This document shows, piece after piece, positions 1 to 7,739 of a DNA stretch of 12,245 nt. The stretch is taken from positions 1-12,245 of the forward strand of contig CAYWGR010000171.1 in assembly GCA_964458015.1 (NCBI GenBank). Reading direction: 5' to 3'. The first letter of the stretch is position 1, and each line of letters begins with the position of its first letter. Position numbers and translations under genes: made by a program. The notes under the pieces were generated by a model. That model did not search any database. It was not told the origin of the DNA and saw nothing but the letters and a program-made list of their open reading frames with translations. This stretch comes from CAYWGR01 sp964458015. Its GTDB lineage: Bacteria > Planctomycetota > Planctomycetia > Pirellulales > Thermoguttaceae.

Positions 1-613
1 TCTCCTCTTGCGCCGCTAAATTCAGGTCAATCAGGGGAGGGACACGCACTACATTGCATCCGCGATTCCGGTAGTAGCGTTCCAAAAATGAACTCACTGC
101 GATGACTTGCCCAATTTTCGGTTGCAGCCAACGCATGCGTAATTCAGAATCCAAGTGGATCGGCCCAAATACGCCTCCTAATACATGGCGGCCATCAAGC
201 CATTCAGTGCAATCCGTGACGAGGGCAATGCTCCGTCTGCGGCAAAACGACATCAATTGCCACAGGAGCGGCACGGAAGCTTGGTAGGCGATAATGGCGT
301 TGGTCGATGAGTGGTTCATGGCGTGCAGACGCTTCATGGTCGTCATTCCCGTGGCATGGGTCCACAATCCACGTTTAAGTCGCGATAGTCGCGTAACCCT
401 CGTGTCTTTCATTGGTAGATAGGTAAAACCTTGGCAACTGTAGCTGCCGTCGGCTTGGAGGTCTTCCTCACGTCCGTTTCTTTCCATACCGGCGAACACA
501 ACCCGATACCCCGCGTCGCGAAGAGCTTTACCGATACCAAGGACACGGAGACCTCCCGCATCACCATCAGGGAAGTAAAATTCGCCGACAAAGACAATCG
601 AAGTGGACGACAT
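1..613 (-). CDS. Glycosyltransferase family 4-like, N-terminal half (cut by window edge)
   Basis: The minus strand reads open from an ATG at 613-611 to the left edge, giving 204 residues with no stop. The protein begins MSSTSIVFVGEFYFPDGDAG and continues with GGLRVLGIGKAL and GYRVVFAG. This is the usual start of a GT-B retaining glycosyltransferase: a first beta strand, a glycine-rich loop that contacts the acceptor, then a helix and second strand. A later stretch, VIAVSSFLERYYRNRGCNVV at about residues 173-192, matches the family's 'V.s.f....y...G' segment at the end of the N-terminal domain. The nucleotide-sugar-binding C-terminal domain lies outside the window, so donor and acceptor cannot be judged. 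The start is 3 bases after the stop of the membrane polymerase gene, so the two are surely cotranscribed. I see no clear Shine-Dalgarno sequence. The likely role is transfer of a sugar to the lipid-linked repeat unit on the cytoplasmic face of the membrane. Confidence 0.82.
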   Translation of the reverse strand, partial: MSSTSIVFVGEFYFPDGDAGGLRVLGIGKALRDAGYRVVFAGMERNGREEDLQADGSYSCQGFTYLPMKDTRVTRLSRLKRGLWTHATGMTTMKRLHAMNHSSTNAIIAYQASVPLLWQLMSFCRRRSIALVTDCTEWLDGRHVLGGVFGPIHLDSELRMRWLQPKIGQVIAVSSFLERYYRNRGCNVVRVPPLIDLNLAAQEE

Positions 614-616
614 TAT

Positions 617-1816
617 TTAACAATGCGCACTGTATATAAACGAAGCCCTCTTACTGGCATTCATTTGTATGCAATACTTCCTCTCGATGAGAACACCAAC
701 GATAAAACAATAGACAATCACGACTCCTGCTGCCGTAATAAAGCTATTCGTGAGGCCCGGTAAAGCAAATGGCAATAGTATCAAGAGGCCGAGATCTCGA
801 TAGATTCGGAATATCCAAAGCAAATAGAGCGTGCCTCCCAGTATGCCACTCGATACCAATATGAAAAAAATGTCGTTGTGAAAATTGAGTCGTTCAAAAG
901 GCTCATACGGCAACAACGATAATCCGCTCCCAATGATCGGCGATTCGACAAATCTATTAAAAAATCTTTCCCATCGCAGAATAGGACGTAAGACAGTTTC
1001 GCTCTTGTTCTCATCGCTCGTATTAAATAATTCCGTCTCTTCGATTCTCTGATATGCGCGATCTATAACCGATGATTGCTGTCTTAAATAGTTGCCGGAG
1101 ATATAAAGCCCCCCGGCAATTGTTGCCCCGGAAACGGTCGAAATCACAAGCGTTTTCAGGCTTAGGAATTTTTTGCCCATAATCCCTACTCCAGCGATAA
1201 TGAATGCGGCAAGCATCTGATTTCGGCTTGCTAATATAATGGTTGTAAGGATAACCAAGATGCTCGAAATTACTATGTGGTAACGGGGGACTTTCGTGTA
1301 GCCAAAGCGAACAGATACAACCAATAATAGGAAAAGTGTGACCATCGCCACTGCCGAACCATCGCCAAATGGGGTCAGTCGAGTATTATGCTCTTCAAGC
1401 TTCTCCATGACAATGTCCTCCGACCCCCACCACAACCGAGAGATAAAAGGAAATTTTTCGGCAAAGACAGATAGCGATAACAATAGCGCGATGTGAAGAT
1501 AGAGTACCCACAACACCCAGCGCAGAGGAAAATGAGGAGCCCGCTGACCGAGAACAAACGCCAATACCATGAAAACATAGATCATGATTTGCTTAAGAGC
1601 GCTGTACGGATCAATCACATCACCAAGAACAGTTAAATAATACTGCCCAAGGCAACTGAAAAAAATCAGACCAATAATGGGTGATGTCATCGACCATGTG
1701 CGTCGTCCGGTTAAGCCATCGCTCGCAGTTCCAAAACTAATAAAAGGCGCAACAAGCAAGATTACATAACTAGGCTTAATTGGCATGTCAAATATGTGAA
1801 ACATGGGCAGCAGCAT
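617..1816 (-). CDS. Wzy/O-antigen ligase-like polysaccharide polymerase, polytopic membrane protein
   Basis: The 399-residue protein is strongly hydrophobic with roughly ten predicted membrane segments (for example about residues 14-30, 45-63, 77-92, 99-118, 155-170, 180-197, 201-213, 222-240, 315-338 and 345-378). Between the last groups lies a polar loop at about 241-311. Its end carries SPIIGSGLSLLPYEP and then NFHNDIFFILVSSGILGG, the 'P..G.G ... HN.....l...G..G' pattern of the Wzy_C/O-antigen ligase family, which polymerises or ligates lipid-linked glycans on the outer face of the inner membrane. Sequence cannot separate polymerase from ligase; a flippase in the same cluster favours Wzy. 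The first ATG has no Shine-Dalgarno sequence. The frame stays open upstream to a stop at 1874-1876 and encodes more hydrophobic residues (NALGLILLIDQ), so a rare non-ATG start near 1855-1861 is possible. The gene is visibly richer in A and T than the gmd-aminotransferase block, as is usual for Wzy genes. Confidence 0.8.
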   Translation of the reverse strand: MLLPMFHIFDMPIKPSYVILLVAPFISFGTASDGLTGRRTWSMTSPIIGLIFFSCLGQYYLTVLGDVIDPYSALKQIMIYVFMVLAFVLGQRAPHFPLRWVLWVLYLHIALLLSLSVFAEKFPFISRLWWGSEDIVMEKLEEHNTRLTPFGDGSAVAMVTLFLLLVVSVRFGYTKVPRYHIVISSILVILTTIILASRNQMLAAFIIAGVGIMGKKFLSLKTLVISTVSGATIAGGLYISGNYLRQQSSVIDRAYQRIEETELFNTSDENKSETVLRPILRWERFFNRFVESPIIGSGLSLLPYEPFERLNFHNDIFFILVSSGILGGTLYLLWIFRIYRDLGLLILLPFALPGLTNSFITAAGVVIVYCFIVGVLIERKYCIQMNASKRASFIYSAHC

Positions 1817-1907
1817 CTGATCGATGAGCAGTATTAGCCCTAGTGCGTTTGAAATGCTAATTTGTCTTCCGCCTTATTTTGAAAACCAGTGCGATGACTA
1901 ATACCGG

Positions 1908-3068
1908 CTAGCTAGGAGCAAATGATTGAAGAATGGCGAGCAGTTGATCCCCTCTCGCATCCCACGAATTACGCCGGGCAATATCTATTCGTTGTTCAAC
2001 CAACTCTCGGCAATCTTCTTCGTGCGACCGCAGTATGCATTTCTCAAACTCAACGGCATTATCTGCAACATACACGAATTTGTCGGGCAATTGAACTAAT
2101 TGTGGCATGTTGGAAGTCACCACGGGCTTGCCGCATGCAATGTACTGAAAAAGCTTGTTCGGCGTGCATGCCTGAACGACTGGAAGCGAAGTATCGAATG
2201 GTATGATGCAAACATCCATTTCTTCGAGCAACGATTGCAGCGCCGATCCTTCCGCTGGAGGAAGCAATTTGAAATTGTCAAAGGTTGAAAGCCGCGAAAT
2301 GCCGGCGGAGTCGCAGACAGGACCTACTATGTAGAGGGATATGTTCCTGTTTGATAAAACATTGATCAACCAATCAATAAGGATCCTGTTGTCGAAGTAT
2401 CCCATGTAGCAAACGGATATGCGATTGCCTTCCTGCTTTTTCCTGCCAGCCTGCATTGGCGGAGTACTAAGATTGAACTCATGGCCAGGCAGCAAGAGGT
2501 GGACATTGGCATGCTTGCTCTTGAACCTTTCATACAACGGCATACTGTGAACAAGACAGCAGTCGGCCCTGCGGATGACATTATCCTCATACTTGAAAAA
2601 AATGGCTCGTTGCCATTGGTAGGCAAGCTGGCCGGGAAAATCATCATTGCATAAATATACCTTGGGATGAAACAGAGGCGACTTCATGATTTGTTCGAAG
2701 CCGAACTGGAAATTTATCAGTGTCGCATTGCTATAGCCCAACGCTTTGACGCATTTTTCGATGTTTTTCCGCGATAGCCAATCAACGACTGTGTGAAATA
2801 GCGGAATGTAGGCATAAAAACGCATCAACATCTTTGGCAGTTGAGGAGGCCTATACCGTATCAAATTCTCATTAATTTGCTCACAATGGTGTTGGACGCA
2901 ATCAAGAACCGAACTTGCCACAATTCGTTCGATAAACAACACATTGTAATGCCGTATCAACTGCCGGGTTACCTGATGGCGAAACTGAGGTGGTTCATTC
3001 CAACTCGTAGCTGTCGTCACGACAGCTAACGGTCTGTTTTTATTCGCGAATTGAGGTGGATAACGCAT
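1908..3068 (-). CDS. Glycosyltransferase, GT-B fold (GT4/TuaH-like)
   Basis: This 386-residue protein has two Rossmann-like halves. The N-terminal half opens with PLAVVTTATSWNEPPQFRHQ, followed by NVLFIERI at about 42-49. This 'W..P.Q.RHQ...L...+.VLF+E' start is typical of TuaH-like glycosyltransferases. The C-terminal half starts with ISVCYMGYFDNRILIDWL (about 217-234) and has LYIVGPV at about 245-251. The donor-site segment is CTPNKLFQYIACGKPVV at about 301-317, equivalent to the usual 'P.KlfEYlA.G.PVV'. Here the usual Glu before Tyr is Gln (Q308), which may matter because that Glu normally contacts the donor ribose. The C-terminus has NSWDARGDQLL, another family hallmark. The protein is probably cytoplasmic or membrane-associated and adds one sugar to the repeat unit; the sugar is unknown. 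The ATG at 3068 is the first in frame near the conserved start, without a clear Shine-Dalgarno sequence. It lies about 100 bases after the flippase stop. Confidence 0.85.
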   Translation of the reverse strand: MRYPPQFANKNRPLAVVTTATSWNEPPQFRHQVTRQLIRHYNVLFIERIVASSVLDCVQHHCEQINENLIRYRPPQLPKMLMRFYAYIPLFHTVVDWLSRKNIEKCVKALGYSNATLINFQFGFEQIMKSPLFHPKVYLCNDDFPGQLAYQWQRAIFFKYEDNVIRRADCCLVHSMPLYERFKSKHANVHLLLPGHEFNLSTPPMQAGRKKQEGNRISVCYMGYFDNRILIDWLINVLSNRNISLYIVGPVCDSAGISRLSTFDNFKLLPPAEGSALQSLLEEMDVCIIPFDTSLPVVQACTPNKLFQYIACGKPVVTSNMPQLVQLPDKFVYVADNAVEFEKCILRSHEEDCRELVEQRIDIARRNSWDARGDQLLAILQSFAPS

Positions 3069-3169
3069 TACGTGATACGTAAGTTGACGGATTGCTTTAC
3101 GATGTCGCTTATTATTCGATCAAACCACGGATTTCCTGTATTTGGGCAAATTCGTCGTAAAGAATTGCA

Positions 3170-4657
3170 TCAGGGCTTTTCAAGCTTTTGTTTATCGCAA
3201 CCAAACGCTGGAACGAGGATCTGCAACAAACGACCCACAAGTTCTCTGCCTGTTCGATCACGAACTATCAGAGCTGCCGTGAGCACCATGGCACACAGCA
3301 TTCCAACGGCCGTTTCGACGAACCTGTTGGAAATGCATTCCAGGTTATGAACCTGAAGTAATAGCAGGAGCAGCACGACACTGGACGCCAAGGGCACGGC
3401 TAGCTGACTGTATAGGTCTCGCATTTTCACAGGCCCTCTTCTTCCTCCCCACCAATAAAGAATGGGAGTAACCAGGAATGTGGAGCCAAGACTGTAAGAA
3501 ATTGCCACGCCGAGTATTCCCCACGGCAAACCGATCAGAAAGAAAACAATGGTCATGGATGAACCAAGTATTCCCCAGTGAAACAGTTCTCGTACGCGAG
3601 CTTGAGAGATGAAAAGCCACCCGATGGTGTTGCTGACAGGTTGGATTAGGCCCGTGATGCCAAACCAGAAGAAGATATCTGCTACTTCCTCCCAATTCGG
3701 ACCCAAGACGATCAGGATGACATTGCTTGACATTGCCATCATGAAGGCGACTAGCGGCATCGTGACTGACGAAATGATGCGTATGGCCGAGAAGTAATAA
3801 TGCCGATATCGAGTCGGATCGTCTTGAAGACGACTCAAAGCAGGAACGGCCACGGCAGCTAGAGGTGCATTAACTTGCAGCAACGGCAAGACTAATATGG
3901 AATAGGCTCGGGAATAAATCCCCAGTGGTGCGGCTCCACAAACCTTGCCGATCAATAGGTTGTCCCCGTTTCGCGCAAAAAAGTTAAGAACCTCAAAACC
4001 GGTGATATTCTTTCCGAAGTGAAGCATTTTAATTACGCCGGAGCCGCGACTCAGCCAACCTGGTCGCCAGGGGCAAGCGGCGTACATGGCAAAGACGGTA
4101 AAGATGCCAAGGGCATATTGCGACCAAACTAGTGACCAGTATCGAAAGTCCGCCCATGCCAAGAGCCCGGCCGCCAGGAGACCGATAAACTCTCCGCCTA
4201 GTTGCACGCTCACAAGTCTGCCAAACAGCATCTGACGTCGCAGCAAGGCATCGTGTTGCACAACCAAGCCGGAAAACACAACCGATCCGGCCAGCCCAAT
4301 CGTGATCCAAAGAAGCTCCGGCCGTTGAAAAAACCAAACAAGTACGGGGGCCAACAACGCAATCGTTGTTCCGCACAAGATACTAAGAAATAGATTAATC
4401 CAAAACAAGTTGCTGATTTGCTGATGAGTAATCTCTTTCTGCTGTACTGTGGCCGCGGAAAGACCCGAGTCGCGAAAAAGCAGGATGAAACCGGTCACGA
4501 CGGTAACCATGCCGATCAGACCGAAGTCGTCGGGTACAAGCAGTCGAGCAAGAATCGCCGTTCGAAGAAGACTTATCGTTAAGCTTGCTGCGCGGCCCAC
4601 AACGGTAATAGCGCCCCCGTAAACAGTCCGCCGGCCCAGTTCACGGTGGATCTCCAT
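3170..4657 (-). CDS. Lipopolysaccharide/oligosaccharide flippase, Wzx/WzxC-like (MOP superfamily)
   Basis: The protein is about 495 residues with some 12-14 hydrophobic segments, as expected for a polysaccharide flippase that moves undecaprenyl-linked oligosaccharide across the inner membrane. Recognisable segments near the N-terminus are RRTVYGGAITVVGRAASL, then RLLVPDDFGLIGMVTVVTGF, FRDSGLSAATVQQKEITHQQ and SNLFWINL. These are the standard WzxC/TuaB-type signature (P.dFGl.gm, f.d.GLs.A.vQ, e.th.q.snlFwiN). I chose the ATG at 4657-4655 because family homology begins there (MEIHRELGRR). An in-frame GTG at 4774 would add 39 polar residues, TPRRYFAVGVILPFSSITDK among them, that do not look like the family. 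Neither start has a convincing Shine-Dalgarno sequence. It sits between two glycosyltransferase genes; substrate specificity cannot be read from sequence. Confidence 0.9.
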   Translation of the reverse strand: MEIHRELGRRTVYGGAITVVGRAASLTISLLRTAILARLLVPDDFGLIGMVTVVTGFILLFRDSGLSAATVQQKEITHQQISNLFWINLFLSILCGTTIALLAPVLVWFFQRPELLWITIGLAGSVVFSGLVVQHDALLRRQMLFGRLVSVQLGGEFIGLLAAGLLAWADFRYWSLVWSQYALGIFTVFAMYAACPWRPGWLSRGSGVIKMLHFGKNITGFEVLNFFARNGDNLLIGKVCGAAPLGIYSRAYSILVLPLLQVNAPLAAVAVPALSRLQDDPTRYRHYYFSAIRIISSVTMPLVAFMMAMSSNVILIVLGPNWEEVADIFFWFGITGLIQPVSNTIGWLFISQARVRELFHWGILGSSMTIVFFLIGLPWGILGVAISYSLGSTFLVTPILYWWGGRRGPVKMRDLYSQLAVPLASSVVLLLLLLQVHNLECISNRFVETAVGMLCAMVLTAALIVRDRTGRELVGRLLQILVPAFGCDKQKLEKP

Positions 4658-4793
4658 GCTATCGAATTTTTGATGCACTACTTGCGTCGCTTCCGGACGA
4701 TTCTTATCTGTAATGGAACTGAAAGGCAATATCACACCAACCGCAAAATATCTCCTCGGCGTTCCCGACAACACGACTCGCTGCTAATTCGGT

Positions 4794-5831
4794 TCATATA
4801 TTGTTGACGCCGGCAAGCTCCAGGCCCGCTCTCGCCACCCTGTCCCACGACCATGTTTGCGCGATCGCCATATTGTGTTCTCGGGCATGTTCCCGATCCA
4901 TTTTCGACGCCTTGCGGATGGCTTCTGCCAGCGATGCCGCATTCCCCGGATCGTAAAGCTCCGCGTACGCGTCCCGAAGATACTCTGGAAATGAATTGCA
5001 ATTGGGGGCAATGACAATCTTCCCGAATGTCATGCCGACGCCAATCAATCCCGAGCTGAGGCCGTCGATTCTCGGGCAAAGCACGATGTCAGCGGCCTCC
5101 AAATAGCAACTAAGCTCATCGTCGTCGATATAGGCGGACGGCGTATTCGGACTAATGCGCCGCTTCCACAGCATCCAACGAAATTTCTGAATATACCGTG
5201 GCAACATCGGCCCCCCCATATTGCATCGGGCGAGAATAACCGGCTTGACCGCGCACGATGAAATCCCGCCGAGTGCACGTTGCAACAAACGTACCTCGGA
5301 CCATTGCCTCAGAGAGCCTAGAACCACCAAGACGATGTCGTCATCCTGAAAGCAAAAACGCCGCCTGGCATCCGACCGATTCATGCAATTATGCCGGAGC
5401 CAAGGATAGTTGAAACCGACTGTTACGCGACTCGATTTGTCTTGCGTCAAAGGGTAAACCTGGGCAACACGTTCTTGCGAGACATGGCTAAAATGGTGAA
5501 TCCCAAGACATCGGCGATAAATCGCATTATACAAGTCTTTAAATGCCGAATCCTCTTGACGCCCATGAGGATAAAGATTCTGAACCGAACACACCAGCTT
5601 CGAGCGATTGGCCCACCAGTCCAGCATCTCCTCAATCTGTCTCAGTCGCTTTTCCGAAAATCGCGAATAGCCAACGAGTTCTTCCGGCCATAACAGATGA
5701 ATAATGTCGTAAGTCCCCTTGCGATATTCCAGATTCGCCATGCCGACAACCGGCTCACATCCGACGCTCGCATAACCTTCCGCAAAGCCGCGCCCAAATG
5801 GATCGTTTGTGGGAATCAGAACCCGTTTCAT
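4794..5831 (-). CDS. Glycosyltransferase, GT-B fold (GT4-like)
   Basis: The chosen start gives 345 residues beginning MKRVLIPTNDPFGRGFAEGY, a first beta strand plus the Gly/Arg-rich acceptor loop. An N-terminal-domain motif YDIIHLLWPEEL follows at about 41-52, common in glycosyltransferases of surface-glycan clusters. The C-terminal domain begins with IVLVVLGSLRQWSEVRLLQRAL at about 166-187. It continues to YLEAADIVLCPRIDGLSSGL (about 243-262) and GKIVIAPNCNSFPEYL (270-285), which correspond to the donor-binding 'aDi.l.P......s.gl..a...G.pvia......e' region of GT4 enzymes. The end, TWSWDRVARAGLELA, is the usual C-terminal helix. The frame is open to an earlier ATG at 5882. That start would add 17 non-conserved residues and overlap the acetyltransferase gene by 20 bases, so the ATG at 5831 is preferred; a GGCGG stretch lies a few bases upstream. 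The sugar transferred is unknown. Confidence 0.85.
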   Translation of the reverse strand: MKRVLIPTNDPFGRGFAEGYASVGCEPVVGMANLEYRKGTYDIIHLLWPEELVGYSRFSEKRLRQIEEMLDWWANRSKLVCSVQNLYPHGRQEDSAFKDLYNAIYRRCLGIHHFSHVSQERVAQVYPLTQDKSSRVTVGFNYPWLRHNCMNRSDARRRFCFQDDDIVLVVLGSLRQWSEVRLLQRALGGISSCAVKPVILARCNMGGPMLPRYIQKFRWMLWKRRISPNTPSAYIDDDELSCYLEAADIVLCPRIDGLSSGLIGVGMTFGKIVIAPNCNSFPEYLRDAYAELYDPGNAASLAEAIRKASKMDREHAREHNMAIAQTWSWDRVARAGLELAGVNNI

Positions 5832-5862
5832 AAAAGCACCGCCGGAAAAGTGGCAAGATCCG

Positions 5863-6519
5863 TCATCGTAAGTATGGTTCATCCAATGCCCGGGAACGAA
5901 TCACTCGTGCCGGAGTTCCAAATGCGATAACTGAATCTGGAATGTCTCGAACGACGGTGGCGCCGGCGCCAATGACCGAATTCTTTCCGATCCGCACGGA
6001 TTCGGCAACACAAGCGCCTAACCCAATTGCGGAATAGGTTCCCAACGTGACACCGCCGCCAGTTACGGCTCCGGGGCCAACCGACGCGAAATCATGAATG
6101 TGGTTGTCGTGATCAACCGAGGAGTTCGTATTGACAATGCAATGTCGCCCGATGTTCGAGTTCGGATTAACGACTGCTCCTGCCATAACGACAGTTCCTT
6201 CAGCAATGGTAACACCCCGTCCCACGACTGCGGAAGGATGAATCGCTGTGAAAAACGTCAGTGATGGACACGCGGAGCATATCCGATGCACGACGCATGC
6301 GCGTGTCCAATTATCGCCGATGGCGACAATGGCACTGTCAAACAAATTGCTGAGGGATTCTATTTTCTCGTCCGTTCCCAGGAAGGGATATTCGCTGATC
6401 GGAGACGTCTCCCCGGTTCTGCCGATGAAACCAGCGATCATGCATTGCGACTGTTTTTCAAGAATATCGACGACCACGCCTGCGTGCTTACCCGTTCCGA
6501 AAATCGCCACTCGCATCAT
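5863..6519 (-). CDS. NeuD/PglD-family sugar O/N-acetyltransferase, likely GDP-perosamine N-acetyltransferase
   Basis: This 218-residue protein has the two-part layout of the NeuD/PglD/PerB family. The N-terminal alpha/beta domain binds the nucleotide sugar (MMRVAIFGTGKHAGVVVDIL, about 1-20, with the G.GkhA.vv.di loop). A left-handed beta-helix of hexapeptide repeats follows from about residue 92 (HPSAVVGRGVTIAEGTVVMA ... IGLGACVAESVRIGKNSVIG) and ends with VIAFGTPARVI. Between them is the family signature VNTNSSVDHDNHIHDFASVG. H137 aligns with the His proposed as the catalytic base in PglD, although the preceding residue is Asp rather than the commoner Glu. Known members acetylate UDP- or GDP-4-amino sugars with acetyl-CoA. 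The aminotransferase directly upstream and Gmd nearby point to GDP-perosamine as substrate; this is inference. Two adjacent ATGs (6519 and 6516) could start it, and no Shine-Dalgarno sequence is seen. Confidence 0.87.
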   Translation of the reverse strand: MMRVAIFGTGKHAGVVVDILEKQSQCMIAGFIGRTGETSPISEYPFLGTDEKIESLSNLFDSAIVAIGDNWTRACVVHRICSACPSLTFFTAIHPSAVVGRGVTIAEGTVVMAGAVVNPNSNIGRHCIVNTNSSVDHDNHIHDFASVGPGAVTGGGVTLGTYSAIGLGACVAESVRIGKNSVIGAGATVVRDIPDSVIAFGTPARVIRSRALDEPYLR

Positions 6520-6588
6520 GGACTATATTAATGCAAAAGAACTTTTTCTGGTTGTCTGGACGCGGTCATGCAACATGCACGATCTCTA

Positions 6589-7728
6589 TTATTTTTGAGT
6601 TGCTCGTATCAGACCGCAAACATAATCCAAATCAGACTGATTCATACCGCCGTAGGTCGGCAAATTAATCCCGCTTGACCCGAGTCTTTCGGTAATGGGA
6701 AGCTTGTCGCCGCGCTGCAATGCCTCTTCTCGATAGGGCGGGAGTTGGTGAAGCGGAATGAATAACGGGCGCGTATCGACGCCGTTCTCGCGCAACACAG
6801 CCATCAGTTCGTCACGAGAACTGCCGTATTCCTTCTCATCCACCGTAATGCAGAAAAGCCACGGGGCCGGGTCGGCCCAATCCGCGACAGGTTGGAATCC
6901 GATCCCAGGAATTCCTTCAAGTTGCCGGCGATACTCGGCAAAAATCTCGCGGCGTCGGCCGATAATTATTTCCTGCCGCTCAAGCTGAGCGCATAATATT
7001 GCGCAAGCGACATTGGTAAGACGAAAGTTGTAGCCGATCACCGGAAAGAAGTAACGGCGGCACGGATCCATTCCTTGACCGCGAAGCGTCCGAATACGCA
7101 ATTCCAACTGGGGATCGCTGAGGGTAATTGCACCGCCCTCTCCGCAGCTAATGATCTTGTTTCCATAGAAACTAAAGGTTGCCGCCGAAGACAAGCCGCC
7201 GACGGTCTGCCCTTTATAACGCGCAAAATGCGCTTCGGCTGCATCCTCCACCACCCAAAGCCCATGAACGCCGGCCAGATGATTGATCGCGTCCATATCA
7301 GCCGGATGGCCATAGAGATGCACGACGATGATGCCTCGGGTGCGCCGCGTGATTTTCTCTTCCAAAAGCCGCGGGTCGATGCACCACGTATCCGGATCAA
7401 CGTCCACAAACACCGGTTCTGCTCCGACGTAACGAACGGCATTGGCCGTGGCAATATACGTCAACGACGGAACCAGCACTTCGTCGCCGGGCCGCACGTC
7501 CATCGCCATCAATGCAAGATGCAACGCAACCGTCCCGTTGCTGACCGCGATGGCGGAACGTGTGCCGCATAAATCCGCAAACTCCTTCTCAAACCGATCC
7601 AAATACGGTCCGGTAGAAGAAATCCAACTGCTTCGGATCGCGTCCATGACATACCGCTCTTCGTTGCCGGACAGGTCTGGTATGGCGACGGGTAATATGT
7701 TCTTGCGATTCTTTTCGTCTTCGGCCAT
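6589..7728 (-). CDS. DegT/DnrJ/EryC1/StrS aminotransferase, probable GDP-perosamine synthase
   Basis: This is a full-length (379 residues) PLP-dependent sugar aminotransferase. Visible motifs in order: SSWISSTGPYLDRFEKEFA (34-52), the substrate and phosphate-binding VSNGTVALHLAL (62-73), GDEVLVPSLTYIATANA (81-97), HLYGHPADM (137-145), VVEDAAEAHFARYKG (159-173, with D162 expected to bind the PLP ring nitrogen), and FSFYGNKIISCGEGGA (185-200), where K191 should form the Schiff base. The FSFYGNK-I-[TS]-x-GEGG form is typical of perosamine synthases (RfbE/Per), which transfer an amino group from glutamate to GDP-4-keto-6-deoxy-mannose, the product of Gmd encoded nearby. One oddity is F168 where relatives usually have Gly after 'AEAH'. 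The start is well supported: GAGGA lies 6 bases before the ATG and overlaps the methyltransferase stop, implying translational coupling. Related 4-amino-sugar aminotransferases cannot be wholly excluded. Confidence 0.9.
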   Translation of the reverse strand: MAEDEKNRKNILPVAIPDLSGNEERYVMDAIRSSWISSTGPYLDRFEKEFADLCGTRSAIAVSNGTVALHLALMAMDVRPGDEVLVPSLTYIATANAVRYVGAEPVFVDVDPDTWCIDPRLLEEKITRRTRGIIVVHLYGHPADMDAINHLAGVHGLWVVEDAAEAHFARYKGQTVGGLSSAATFSFYGNKIISCGEGGAITLSDPQLELRIRTLRGQGMDPCRRYFFPVIGYNFRLTNVACAILCAQLERQEIIIGRRREIFAEYRRQLEGIPGIGFQPVADWADPAPWLFCITVDEKEYGSSRDELMAVLRENGVDTRPLFIPLHQLPPYREEALQRGDKLPITERLGSSGINLPTYGGMNQSDLDYVCGLIRATQK

Positions 7729-7734
7729 CTGAAA

Positions 7735-7739
7735 TCCTC
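7735..7739 (-). promoter_or_regulatory. Shine-Dalgarno site of the aminotransferase gene
   Basis: On the minus strand the bases read GAGGA, followed by TTTCAG and the ATG at 7728. The motif shares bases with the TGA stop of the methyltransferase gene (7738-7740). It is the clearest ribosome-binding site in the window and suggests that ribosomes ending the methyltransferase re-initiate on the aminotransferase. Confidence 0.6.

Noticed and set aside
3095..3162. Inverted repeat CTTTACGA ... TCGTAAAG in the gap between the flippase and the next glycosyltransferase
   Set aside because: The arms are only 8 bases, separated by 52; such a pair is not rare by chance in a gap of this size, and no known operator matches.
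4658..4774. N-terminal extension of the flippase from a GTG at 4774
   Set aside because: The added 39 residues are polar, do not resemble the family's N-terminus, and lack a clear ribosome-binding site. It remains possible, as the frame is open.
7075..7572. Plus-strand open frame of 165 codons opposite the aminotransferase
   Set aside because: It lies wholly inside the conserved coding sequence of the aminotransferase on the other strand and shows no protein-family features.
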